Below are positions 9,532-17,378 of a DNA stretch of 64,000 bases, in pieces. This stretch comes from Candidatus Desulfarcum epimagneticum. Its GTDB lineage: Bacteria > Desulfobacterota > Desulfobacteria > Desulfobacterales > CR-1. Numbering within the stretch: position 1 is the first letter of the stretch; every line of letters begins with the position of its first letter. The stretch is from the NCBI GenBank assembly GCA_900659855.1, contig CAACVI010000012.1, forward strand, positions 124,001 through 188,000. The letters are read 5' to 3'. The notes under the pieces were generated by a model. The model did no database searches. It was not told the DNA's origin and was given only the letters and a program-made list of their open reading frames with translations. The position numbers were made by a program, and so were the translations under genes.

Positions 9532-10164
9532 TTATTGACATCGCAGACGGTCCCAGCTTTCAAACAGGTCGTGGGGGATATGGAGCAGGTTTAAAATTTT
9601 TCCCACGATAAAATCGATGATATCGTCCACGGTTTTGGGACGGGTGTAAAATCCCGGGACCGGCGCCAGTATGTCCGCGCCGAACCGGGCGGCCTTAAGC
9701 AGGTTTTCCAAATGAATCGCGCTCAAAGGCGTCTCCCTGGGAACGATGACGCATTTTCTTTTCTCCTTGATCGCCACATCACACAGCCGGGCGATCAGCG
9801 AGTCTCCATGGCCGTTGACGACGCAGGACAGGGTCTTCATGGAGCAAGGCGCCACCACAGCGGCGGAAAACGCCGTGGACCCGCTGGCCATGGGCGCGAA
9901 AAAATCGTCATTTTCATACTCGTTTAAGAGAGGATTGTCAAAAAGAAACTTTTTTTTCTCAAAAAGCGTTTTCAAATCGACATATTTTTCATCGTTTTCA
10001 AAAAGCTCATATTCGATGATCCGCCTGGCCGCGGACGACACGGCGCACTGGACCTCGCGTCCGGTTTTCAAAAGCTCCTCCACCAGCCGGATTCCGATAA
10101 TGGGGCCGCTGGCGCCTGAAATCCCCACACAAATGACGTCTTTGTCCGATTTTTTATCCGTCAT
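9532..10164 (-). CDS. ubiX: UbiX-family flavin prenyltransferase
   Basis: Makes prenylated FMN, the cofactor of UbiD-type (de)carboxylases, from FMN and dimethylallyl phosphate. The ATG at 10164 (MTDKKSDKDVICVGISGASG) has GGAGAAG in front and is preferred over the longer frame to 10188. Signatures of the 210-residue protein are the flavin loop GISGASGPIIGIRLVEELL, the middle CSMKTLSCVVNG strand and the C-terminal PRETPLSAIHLENLLKAARFGADILAPVPGFYTRP block. It overlaps the start side of yqeC by 11 nt, so the two are probably co-transcribed. No ubiD is in the window, so the client decarboxylase must be elsewhere. Confidence 0.92.
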   Translation of the reverse strand: MTDKKSDKDVICVGISGASGPIIGIRLVEELLKTGREVQCAVSSAARRIIEYELFENDEKYVDLKTLFEKKKFLFDNPLLNEYENDDFFAPMASGSTAFSAAVVAPCSMKTLSCVVNGHGDSLIARLCDVAIKEKRKCVIVPRETPLSAIHLENLLKAARFGADILAPVPGFYTRPKTVDDIIDFIVGKILNLLHIPHDLFESWDRLRCQ

Positions 10165-11020
10165 GTCTTCTCCCCGGGTTGAAATCATATATCCTGGCCG
10201 CCGGGGGATTCCCCAGCGCCTGTCCGATCACCGCCCGGTCCGGGACCCGGCCTTTCATCCGCGCCATGGCCGCGCATACCCTCCGTCCCGTCTCAAGCCG
10301 CTGGGGATCGCCGGCCATGTTCAAAAACGCGATTTTGACGGCCCGGGCCGGGGCGCCTTTCATGATTCCTTTCTCATGAACGATGGAGACGGCCGCCGAT
10401 TCCCCGGACACGGGATCGCCGGGCGCCAGGCCCGACAGCCGGCCGAAGAGCCGGGAGCGGAACACATGGGCCTCGGCGAGAGGCTTGCCGATGTTTTTAA
10501 GCCCCAAAACCCCGATGATCCACTCCGATGAGGACGGAATCACGGGCTCGTGGGGCGCGGGGGCCTTGATGGGCTTCATGGCCGCGCCGTCGGCTTCGAT
10601 GATGATCCATTTAAAGAGGCCCGTCGCCGCCACCTCGTCGATAAATTCCGGCGAAAACCCCGTCAGTTTGCCCGGCCTTTCCATGGAGCCGGGACCCGAT
10701 CCGGCGGAAACATGCGGGCTTTTTTTTAATATTTTTTTCGCCCGCCGCGCCAGGTCATCGGGGGAATCCGCCCATATGACATGGCGCGACTGTTCCCAAG
10801 ACGGCTTGCGAATTCGGGTGGTGGTGGCGGTGAGAACCGAGGCGCCCTCTTCCGAAAGCTCCCGGGCCAGTCGGAACATCAGGCTGGTCTTTCCCCCGGC
10901 TCCCACGAGGCTCACCACCCCGCCGTCTTTTAAAAGAAACGACTCTTTAAGCCTTAACGACCGGCATGAGACGGCCCGGATTTCCCGCATTTTTCCCGAG
11001 CTTCCCTCCGCGCCGGACAT
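10154..11020 (-). CDS. yqeC: YqeC-type accessory protein for molybdenum hydroxylases
   Basis: YqeC-family P-loop protein that comparative genomics ties to maturation of selenium-dependent molybdenum hydroxylases; its chemical role is not settled. The 288-residue frame shows the nucleotide loop LVGAGGKTSLMFRLA, the TATTTRIRKP strand, IIEADGAAMKPIKAPAPHEPVIP and IGQALGNPP near the C-terminus. The start is uncertain: ATG 11020 (MSGAEG) overlaps the upstream gene by 67 nt, while ATG 10990 (MREIRAV) has GGAGGG about 14 nt ahead. It sits between the YqeB-MeaB fusion and ubiX on the same strand. Confidence 0.85.
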   Translation of the reverse strand: MSGAEGSSGKMREIRAVSCRSLRLKESFLLKDGGVVSLVGAGGKTSLMFRLARELSEEGASVLTATTTRIRKPSWEQSRHVIWADSPDDLARRAKKILKKSPHVSAGSGPGSMERPGKLTGFSPEFIDEVAATGLFKWIIIEADGAAMKPIKAPAPHEPVIPSSSEWIIGVLGLKNIGKPLAEAHVFRSRLFGRLSGLAPGDPVSGESAAVSIVHEKGIMKGAPARAVKIAFLNMAGDPQRLETGRRVCAAMARMKGRVPDRAVIGQALGNPPAARIYDFNPGRRHDG

Positions 11021-12612
11021 GGCCGGCGCTCGATGATATCGGCGTAAATATCGTCAAAGCCGATTCCTTTTTTTGAATCGCACAGCCGGACCGCCGGCTC
11101 CCGGCGCCCCCCCCGCCTGTCGCGGGGCGTTCCCATCCGGATGGCGGCCGCAAGGTCGGACTTCATTCTTTCCGCGCCCTTGATATCGCTTTTGTTCACC
11201 GCGAAAATGTCCGCGACCTCCATGAGCCCGGCCTTCATGGCCTGGATGATGTCTCCTCCCTCGGGCGTGGTCAGCGCGATGACCACATGGACCGCGTCCA
11301 CGATGTCCATATCCAGCTGGCCGGCGCCCGCCGTTTCGATCAAAACCACGTCTTTGCCCGAGGCGTCCAGCACATCGGCCGCTTCCCGGGCCCGGGCCGA
11401 AAAAGCGCCCCGGGCGCCCCGGGAGGCCATGCTGCGGATAAACACCCCCCTGTCCGCGGCCAGATCCCTCATCCGGATCCGGTCCCCCAGCATGGCTCCC
11501 CCGGAAAAGGGGCTGGTGGGATCCACGGCCACCACTCCCACCGTGAAATTTTTTTCCCGAAACCGCTGGCCCAGGCAGTTTAAAAAAGAGCTTTTCCCCG
11601 CGCCCGCAGGGCCCGTGACGCCCACCCTGAGCGCCCCGCCGACGCGGGGGGCGATGGATTTCAGGATTTCCCTCGCCCCCGGGGCCTCGTTTTCGACAAT
11701 GTCAATGGCCCGGGAAACGGCGGCGGGCGCTCCCGAAAGCGCGCGGGCGGCCAGGTCTGAAATTTCCCCGGACGAAGTTTCAAAACATCCGACCCGGGGC
11801 GAAGAGGGGCGCGGCCTTAAAACCGCCTCCAGAACCGACCCGGAAACGGCTCGGGCCTTGTCTGAAATGGCGTCGCAAAACGAAGGGTCGTTCCGGGGAT
11901 CAATGTCGCCCATCTTCATGTTCAACGGCGCCTTTGTCCCGGTTCGGACCAGCCCCCGGACCACCCCGTCTATCTCGGCGATCATCTCTTTTCCGCCCAC
12001 CGTACCGGCCGGCTCCCCTGCGCTGATCCGGTCCCCGATTTCAACGGCGGCCTCAAACACCCCTTCGGCCGGGGCCCTGAGCACCCTTTTCAAAGCGTGG
12101 CCCCCGATCCTGCCCGGAATCCCGGTGTTGGGCGCCGCGAATCCTTCGGTGATAATCCGGCCCAGATGATGGCCCCGGGCGGTCTCGATGACCATATGCG
12201 CGTCCCGGCCGGCCTCAAAGCCGGGACCCAGGGCGAGGGTCAAAGGGGCGTCGTCAAGACCGGTCCCCAGGTTCTTTTTGGCCAGTATGGCGTCCAGCGC
12301 CACATCCGGGCGCATACGCGAAATCATGTCCCACCGGGGATCCGCCAAAACCGCGATATGGCCCCTTTCCCATGCCCGGCGAATCCCGGCCTCATCCGAG
12401 ACCCGCGACGCCCGAACCCCTTCCACGGTCCGGCGTTTCTCATAAACCGCCTCGCAGAAAGACACCCGGCGCCTCACCGCCGAAGGATGGGAGGTCTCCA
12501 TCATGAAAACACGGCGAATCCCGGCCATATAAAGCCGCCACGCCGCGGCGCTGGCCATTTCCCCGGCGCCTTTGATCCCCACGATGATGTCTTGGCGTCT
12601 TTTTTGAATCAT
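10954..12612 (-). CDS. YqeB-like domain fused to MeaB/ArgK-type GTPase
   Basis: A 552-residue two-domain protein if started at ATG 12612; the frame extends to 12651, but that stretch runs into repeat copy 2. Residues about 8-270 match the YqeB/EF2563 family linked to selenium-dependent molybdenum hydroxylases: IVGIKGAGEMASAAAWRL, RVFMMETSHPSAVRRRVSF, GPGFEAGRDAHMVIET, GRIGGHALKRVLRAPA. Residues about 290-530 match the MeaB/ArgK G3E-type GTPases: Walker A GPAGAGKS (334-341), AVDPTSPFSGGAMLGDRIRM, LIETAGAGQLDMDIVDAV, GGDIIQAMKAGLMEVADIFAVNKSD. MeaB normally guards cobalamin mutases; here no mutase is nearby. The fusion suggests GTP-dependent assembly of the neighbouring Mo enzyme (inference). 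Confidence 0.88.
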   Translation of the reverse strand: MIQKRRQDIIVGIKGAGEMASAAAWRLYMAGIRRVFMMETSHPSAVRRRVSFCEAVYEKRRTVEGVRASRVSDEAGIRRAWERGHIAVLADPRWDMISRMRPDVALDAILAKKNLGTGLDDAPLTLALGPGFEAGRDAHMVIETARGHHLGRIITEGFAAPNTGIPGRIGGHALKRVLRAPAEGVFEAAVEIGDRISAGEPAGTVGGKEMIAEIDGVVRGLVRTGTKAPLNMKMGDIDPRNDPSFCDAISDKARAVSGSVLEAVLRPRPSSPRVGCFETSSGEISDLAARALSGAPAAVSRAIDIVENEAPGAREILKSIAPRVGGALRVGVTGPAGAGKSSFLNCLGQRFREKNFTVGVVAVDPTSPFSGGAMLGDRIRMRDLAADRGVFIRSMASRGARGAFSARAREAADVLDASGKDVVLIETAGAGQLDMDIVDAVHVVIALTTPEGGDIIQAMKAGLMEVADIFAVNKSDIKGAERMKSDLAAAIRMGTPRDRRGGRREPAVRLCDSKKGIGFDDIYADIIERRPCPARREAREKCGKSGPSHAGR

Positions 12613-12625
12613 GTCATGTCCAAAA

Positions 12626-12668
12626 TGATAAACTCGTAAAAAATAGATCAAACGGCATCGTCAAAAAT
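12626..12668 (+). repeat. Dispersed hairpin repeat, copy 2 (fragment)
   Basis: Outer flank TGATAAACTCGTAAAAAA (exact) followed by the terminus ACGGCATCGTCAAAAAT. The inner arms and the second terminus are missing. It fills the spacer between the MoeA-like gene and the YqeB-MeaB gene. Confidence 0.8.
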
Positions 12669-12677
12669 CCCGGGCCG

Positions 12678-13697
12678 TCATTTCCCGAAGGAACACTCCG
12701 GATACCGACACGTCTCGCAGTTCAGGCAAAGCCCGCCGTGGCCCATTTCGGCGATATCCTTCTTTGTGATCTCATCTCCGGCGAGAATGCGCGGAAAAAT
12801 CAGGTTGAAAACAGTGGCCCGGTGGTAATAGACGCACGCGGGAAGACCGATGATGGGAATCTCGCCCAGGCGGGCATACAAAAACATGGCGCCGGGGATC
12901 ACCGGCGATCCGTAGGCCACGAGTTTGGCCCCGGCTTTTAAAACCCCTGTCCGGGTCACATCGTCCGGATCCACGGACAGGCCCCCTGTGGCGATGATCA
13001 TGTCGCATCCCATTCCCACCAGGCGCCCAATGGCCCCGGCGATGGCCGAGGCGTCGTCCGGGACCACGATCTTTTTTTCAATGTCCTGTCCAAAGGAGGC
13101 CGCGGCCTTTTTCACGTACTCGTCGAACTCGTCGTAAATCAGCCCGTTGTAAATCTCCGTGCCGGTGACCACCGCGCCGATTTTAAACGTCCGGTAAGGC
13201 ATGATCCGCAAAACGGGGTGATGCCGGGCCGCCACGGCCTCGAACCGGTCCATCTTCTTTTTGGAAATGGTCAGCGGAATGATGCGGGCGGCGGCCACAG
13301 TCCGGCCCGTTTCGCAGGGAAAATGGGTTTTAAGGGTGGAGACAATGATATCGTCAATCCGGTTGATCTTCAAAAGACCCGCCGCGTCCACCTTGAGGAT
13401 CCCCGGGAAACGGGCGGTCATGGCCGACTTTCCCTCCGAAGGCTCGGTCCATTCAAGGCCCGGCCCGGACACGGCCCGGCATATCCTCAAAGCGGCGGCG
13501 TCTTCGTGGATCCGGGACTCGGAAACCTCCAGGGCGTAGATATGGTTTTTCCCGATCCGCTTCAATTCAGGAATGTCCTCTTCCCGGATGATATGGCCTT
13601 TTTTAAAGGCCGGACCCTTGAAACGCCCGGGGACGATCCGGGTCACATCGTGGGCCAGGGCCATGCCCAGGGCTTTTTCAACTTTGACTTTTTTCAT
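12678..13697 (-). CDS. MoeA-like molybdopterin-binding protein with Cys tail
   Basis: A 339-residue protein with the MoCF-binding fold of MoeA/MogA. Signatures include RIVPGRFKGPAFKKGHII, TGTEIYNGLIYDEFDE, IIATGGLSVDPDDVTRTGV and GAMFLYARLGEIPIIGLPACVYYH. It ends in a cysteine cluster, GGLCLNCETCRYPECSFGK, suited to a metal or redox site. This type is common beside molybdenum-hydroxylase accessory genes; by analogy it prepares or inserts the molybdopterin cofactor. The preferred start is ATG 13697 (MKKVKVEKALGMALAHD); the frame opens at ATG 13727, which would overlap the divergent mocA start. The gene is followed by the YqeB-MeaB fusion across repeat copy 2. Confidence 0.87.
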   Translation of the reverse strand: MKKVKVEKALGMALAHDVTRIVPGRFKGPAFKKGHIIREEDIPELKRIGKNHIYALEVSESRIHEDAAALRICRAVSGPGLEWTEPSEGKSAMTARFPGILKVDAAGLLKINRIDDIIVSTLKTHFPCETGRTVAAARIIPLTISKKKMDRFEAVAARHHPVLRIMPYRTFKIGAVVTGTEIYNGLIYDEFDEYVKKAAASFGQDIEKKIVVPDDASAIAGAIGRLVGMGCDMIIATGGLSVDPDDVTRTGVLKAGAKLVAYGSPVIPGAMFLYARLGEIPIIGLPACVYYHRATVFNLIFPRILAGDEITKKDIAEMGHGGLCLNCETCRYPECSFGK

Positions 13698-13720
13698 AAA
13701 ATGGGTTTTACTTTCCTCCC

Positions 13721-14422
13721 ATGTCATTCAAACGCAATGTCTCAAAAAACAGGGGCCTGAAAAAAAACACGGCCGGAATCATCCTGGCCGCGGGGATGTC
13801 GAAACGTTTCGGCTCGCCCAAGCAGCTGGCCCGCATACAGGGCGAGCGCATGATCAACCGGGTGATAGACGCCTGCCTCGACTCAAACCTGGATCCCGTC
13901 GTGGCGGTTTTGGGGGCGCGCTTTGACGCGGTTTTGGCCGCCATCGGGGAAAGGGTCCGCTCGCCGCGCCTGGCAGTGGCGAGAAACTTCGCCTACCGGC
14001 AGGGGCTGAGCGCGTCCCTTCGAGCCGGCCTGGGGGCGCTGAAATCCCCCGGCCCGGTCATGTTTGTCCACGGCGACCAGCCCTTTGTCAGCGCCGCCGT
14101 CATCAATGAGATGCTGGAAAAATTCAACGCCTCCGACAAACAAATCTGCTTCCCCGCGCTCGGCGGAAAACAAAAAACGCCGACGCTTTTCAGCGAGACG
14201 TTTTTTTTCGACCTCCTGGGGGTCACAGGCGACGCCGGGGCCCGGGAGATCATCCGCCAAAACCTTTCCGAGGCCCTGGTTCTGGAGATGAAAGCCCCCC
14301 TCCCCTTTTTCGACATCGACACCCCCGAAGACCTGGAGCGCGTCCGGTCTTATCTTAAAAATCCCGCCGGGATCAGCACAAGCCCCGGGAAAAGCATCAG
14401 CAAAATGACGCACAGCACATAG
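13721..14422 (+). CDS. mocA: MocA-like molybdenum cofactor nucleotidyltransferase
   Basis: Transfers CMP (or a related nucleotide) to molybdopterin to make the dinucleotide cofactor used by xanthine-dehydrogenase-family enzymes. The 233 residues have the MobA/MocA glycosyltransferase-like fold: GIILAAGMSKRFGSPKQLARIQGERMI, VFVHGDQPFVSAAVI and DIDTPEDLERV. The domain ends near residue 210; the extra tail (NPAGISTSPGKS...) is encoded opposite the last codons of the DctM gene. It is the only plus-strand gene of the cluster. No clear ribosome-binding site precedes ATG 13721, and its start lies only 23 bp from the start of the divergent MoeA-like gene. Cytidylyl versus guanylyl specificity is inferred from context. 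Confidence 0.88.
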   Translation: MSFKRNVSKNRGLKKNTAGIILAAGMSKRFGSPKQLARIQGERMINRVIDACLDSNLDPVVAVLGARFDAVLAAIGERVRSPRLAVARNFAYRQGLSASLRAGLGALKSPGPVMFVHGDQPFVSAAVINEMLEKFNASDKQICFPALGGKQKTPTLFSETFFFDLLGVTGDAGAREIIRQNLSEALVLEMKAPLPFFDIDTPEDLERVRSYLKNPAGISTSPGKSISKMTHST

Positions 14423-15654
14423 GCGGGCAGGAAATAGGCCACCCCTTTGAACACCTCCTCAAGGGGAAGCCCCTTGGCCATTCCCCCCACCACATAGGTG
14501 GTGGCGCCCACCGGCGGGGTGACGGCACCCAGGGTGGTGACCACGGTGATGGTCACCCCGAACCACACCGGATCGTATCCGAGCTGGATGGCCACCGGGA
14601 AAAAAATCGGGATGGTGATCAAAAGCAGCGCCAAAGCGTCCATGACCGCCCCGCCGATGATATAAACGGTGAATATGATGGCCATGACCCCCCAGCCGCT
14701 GATGGGAAGCCCGGCAACCCAGGACGCGATGTCAAAGGGAATCCGGGTAACGGCCAGAAACCGGCCGAATATCATGGCCCCGGCCACGATCACCATCACC
14801 ATGCATGACACCCGGAGGGTGTCGCTCACGGCCGCCACAAACCCCTTCCAGCTCAGACGTCTCTGGGCGGCGGTGATCAGGATCGCGAACAGGGACCCCA
14901 CGGCCCCGGCCTCGGCCGGGGTGAAAAAGCCGAAATAAAGGCCGGCCATCACCAGGGAAAAAAGAACGATCATCTCAAAGGCGCCGGAAAGGGAGGCGAT
15001 TTTCTCCATAAAAGTCGTTTTCGGCCCCGCCGGCCCCCAGTCGGGATGAATCCGGCAGATCAGGTATATGGAAAGAGCCAGAAGCAGCGTAAGCAGGGCC
15101 CCGGCCCCGATTCCGCCATAAAAAAGACGGGCGATGGACTGTTCGGTGGACAGCCCGATGATGATCAGCACCACGCTGGGGGGAATCACCACCCCCAGGG
15201 TGGACCCGCATGCGATGGCTCCGGCGCTGAGCCTGGGGTTGTATTTGTACTTGTCCATCTGGGGCAGGGCCACGGTGGTCATGGTGGCGGCGGTGGCGGC
15301 GTTGGAGCCGCATATGGCGGCAAAGGCGGAGCAGGCCGCCACCGTGGCCATGGCCAGACCGCCCCGGATGTGCCCCACCCACCTGTAGGCCGCCTGGTAG
15401 AGTTTTTCATTGACCCCGGAATAAAACGCCACCTGTCCCATGAGAATAAAAAGCGGGATCACGGTGAGGCCGTATTTGGAAAAGGTTTCCCATAACACAG
15501 AGCCGACCATGTTCAGCCCGGCCTTGAAGGACACCACATAACAAAATCCCAAAAATCCCACCAGGGCCATGGCAAAGCCCACCGGCATGCCGAACAGAAA
15601 AAGGATTAGAAGAAGAATCACAATCCCCGAAACGCCCACAAACGCAAGACTCAA
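14350..15654 (-). CDS. TRAP transporter large permease (DctM)
   Basis: Twelve-helix TRAP permease that carries the substrate across the inner membrane. I place the start at TTG 15654, which follows GGAGGAGAAAG at good spacing and overlaps the DctQ stop as TTGA. This gives 434 residues beginning MSLAFVGVSGIVILLLILFL, the normal family length. The frame up to 15726 adds a basic, non-homologous stretch. Signatures include FALWETFSKYG-like VLWETFSKYGLTVIPLFILMGQ, CGSNAATAATMTTVALPQM and GAVTPPVGATTYVVGGMAKG. Its last 73 bp overlap the mocA 3' end in convergent orientation. Confidence 0.93.
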   Translation of the reverse strand: MSLAFVGVSGIVILLLILFLFGMPVGFAMALVGFLGFCYVVSFKAGLNMVGSVLWETFSKYGLTVIPLFILMGQVAFYSGVNEKLYQAAYRWVGHIRGGLAMATVAACSAFAAICGSNAATAATMTTVALPQMDKYKYNPRLSAGAIACGSTLGVVIPPSVVLIIIGLSTEQSIARLFYGGIGAGALLTLLLALSIYLICRIHPDWGPAGPKTTFMEKIASLSGAFEMIVLFSLVMAGLYFGFFTPAEAGAVGSLFAILITAAQRRLSWKGFVAAVSDTLRVSCMVMVIVAGAMIFGRFLAVTRIPFDIASWVAGLPISGWGVMAIIFTVYIIGGAVMDALALLLITIPIFFPVAIQLGYDPVWFGVTITVVTTLGAVTPPVGATTYVVGGMAKGLPLEEVFKGVAYFLPAYVLCVILLMLFPGLVLIPAGFLR

Positions 15655-16142
15655 CTTTCTCCTCCTTTTTTTGGAAAAAAAGACGACATAAAATCCACGA
15701 AAAGCCCGAAGGACAAAACCAGACATCCGAAGGCCACCGCGTAGGTGAAGGGATAATAAATGATCCGAAGCGTCTCGGTCACCTCATGGGTCCTCATGAG
15801 ATTGGCGGCTTTAAGCGCGACCTGCCACGCCACAATGAAAAAAAAGACGGCGCACACCGCGTGGTTGACAACGCGGAAAAAGGCCCGGACTTTGGCCGGG
15901 AAGGAATTGAGCAGCACATCCACGGCGATGTGGCCTTTTTTCATCTGGGTGTGGCCCAGGGCAAAGGCCGCCGCCAGCGCCCCGAAATATCCCATCAGCT
16001 CAAAGGTCCCCTTGACCGGCACCCAGACCATGCGAAAAAAAATATTCGAGCACGTCAGCGCCATCATGGCCACCAGGAAAATCCCACCCATGAACACCAG
16101 GATCCGGTTCACCCAGTCATTGATTTTTTCCAGGACACGCAT
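15651..16142 (-). CDS. TRAP transporter small permease (DctQ)
   Basis: Four-helix small subunit that pairs with DctM. The 163 residues show the expected hydrophobic segments at about 13-35, 45-65, 85-108 and 130-155, and the family block NIFFRMVWVPVKGTFELMGYFGALAAAFALGHTQMKKGHIAVDVLL. Its stop codon TGA overlaps the TTG start of DctM, so the two are translationally coupled. It follows the binding-protein gene after about 115 nt. Confidence 0.9.
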   Translation of the reverse strand: MRVLEKINDWVNRILVFMGGIFLVAMMALTCSNIFFRMVWVPVKGTFELMGYFGALAAAFALGHTQMKKGHIAVDVLLNSFPAKVRAFFRVVNHAVCAVFFFIVAWQVALKAANLMRTHEVTETLRIIYYPFTYAVAFGCLVLSFGLFVDFMSSFFPKKGGES

Positions 16143-16257
16143 AAACGATCCTTTGTTTTGACAATCGGACGCCTCATTGGGATGTTTCCCCGGACCCCGG
16201 CGCGTCCGGCCGGGACCCGGGAGGGAAAGCCTTGTTTCCCGATGTCAAACAAAGGGA

Positions 16258-17280
16258 TCAGCGGGCGTGTTTTTTGATCAACGCCTGGATATCGCTCACA
16301 ATGGCTTTTCCGGGAAGGCCCTTTTCATTGGCCTTGGCCACCCATTTTTCAGTGAGGAAGCCCAGTTTGGCGTTCCAGTCGGCCTTGACGACTTTGGGAA
16401 GCCGGATCAGCTCCAGGCCCTGCTCGTCCAACGCCCATTTCACGGCGTCTTCCACGTGCTGGTCCATGTATTCCCCGGTCCAGAGAGACTGCTCCCGGAT
16501 CAGGTCGTTCATGACCTTTTGAACGTCCGCGGACAGCGCGTTCCAGGAATCCATGTTCATGACCACCGCGAAGGGATAGATGACCGTGTCGGTCATCGTG
16601 ACGTATTTGCACATCTCGGCGAACTTGAAGTCCTTGATGCTTTCAAGGGAGGAGAAAAGCCCCTTGACGACACCTTTCTGAAGGGCCTCCACCGTGGCCG
16701 GCATGGGCATTCCCACCGGATTGGCGCCCCAGGCGCTCAAAATCTGGGCCGCGCCCCCCGAAGCCCTGAGATCCAGCCCCTTGAGGTCCGCGAGGGTCCG
16801 GACCGGAACCTTGGACACGATATTGGCCGGCGCCGTGGTGAACATGGCCAGCACCTTGACTTTGGCGAAAGGCCCGGGTTTGTATTTGTTGTAAAGGTCC
16901 AGAAGGGCCAGGCTCCCGGTCTTGGCGTCGGGAATGCCCAAAGGAAGCCCCGTGGCGTTGGTCACGATGAACCGGCCGGGCTGGTAGGCCATGCACAGGC
17001 ATCCGATATCGGCCTGGCCCGCGATGACGCCGTCCATCATATTCTTGGCGCCGAGCAGGGTGCCGCCCGGGTATGTGTTGATCACCACCTTGCCGCCCGT
17101 CCGTTTTTCCACCTGGTTTTTCCACCTCTCCATCTGGACCGACGGGAAAGTGGGGGCCGGAGGAAAGTTGGCGTATCTTAAAAGAGTCGGCCCGGCCCAG
17201 GCGCGGGGCGCATGGCAAAAGGTCCAGGAAACAGCGGCCATAAAAAACACGGCGGTTAACAAAACAAGCTTTCTTTTCAT
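16258..17280 (-). CDS. TRAP transporter solute-binding protein (DctP family)
   Basis: Periplasmic receptor of the DctPQM system. The 340 residues start with a clear signal peptide (MKRKLVLLTAVFFMAAVSW..., cleavage near RAWA-GP). The mature protein shows the DctP hallmarks: LRYANFPPAPTFPSVQMERWKNQVEKRTGGKVVINTYPGGTLLG, GVIAGQADIG, the Arg anchor in LKGLDLRASGGAAQILSAWGANPVGMPMPATVEALQKGVVKG, and a helical C-terminus. It lies just downstream of the Mo-hydroxylase genes, so it may import the hydroxylase substrate (inference). The exact ligand is unknown. Confidence 0.92.
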   Translation of the reverse strand: MKRKLVLLTAVFFMAAVSWTFCHAPRAWAGPTLLRYANFPPAPTFPSVQMERWKNQVEKRTGGKVVINTYPGGTLLGAKNMMDGVIAGQADIGCLCMAYQPGRFIVTNATGLPLGIPDAKTGSLALLDLYNKYKPGPFAKVKVLAMFTTAPANIVSKVPVRTLADLKGLDLRASGGAAQILSAWGANPVGMPMPATVEALQKGVVKGLFSSLESIKDFKFAEMCKYVTMTDTVIYPFAVVMNMDSWNALSADVQKVMNDLIREQSLWTGEYMDQHVEDAVKWALDEQGLELIRLPKVVKADWNAKLGFLTEKWVAKANEKGLPGKAIVSDIQALIKKHAR

Positions 17281-17378
17281 CTCAAATTCCCCCTTTTCCT
17301 GTTTGGATTAAACAATGGTCAAATCGGTTCAGTCGGATTCAAGAACTTTTTACTTGTAAGCGTTCACAGTTCAATGGC

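Noticed and set aside
9450-9563. N-terminal extension of the thiolase
   Set aside because: The extension overlaps ubiX, is not thiolase-like, and a good ribosome-binding site precedes ATG 9449.
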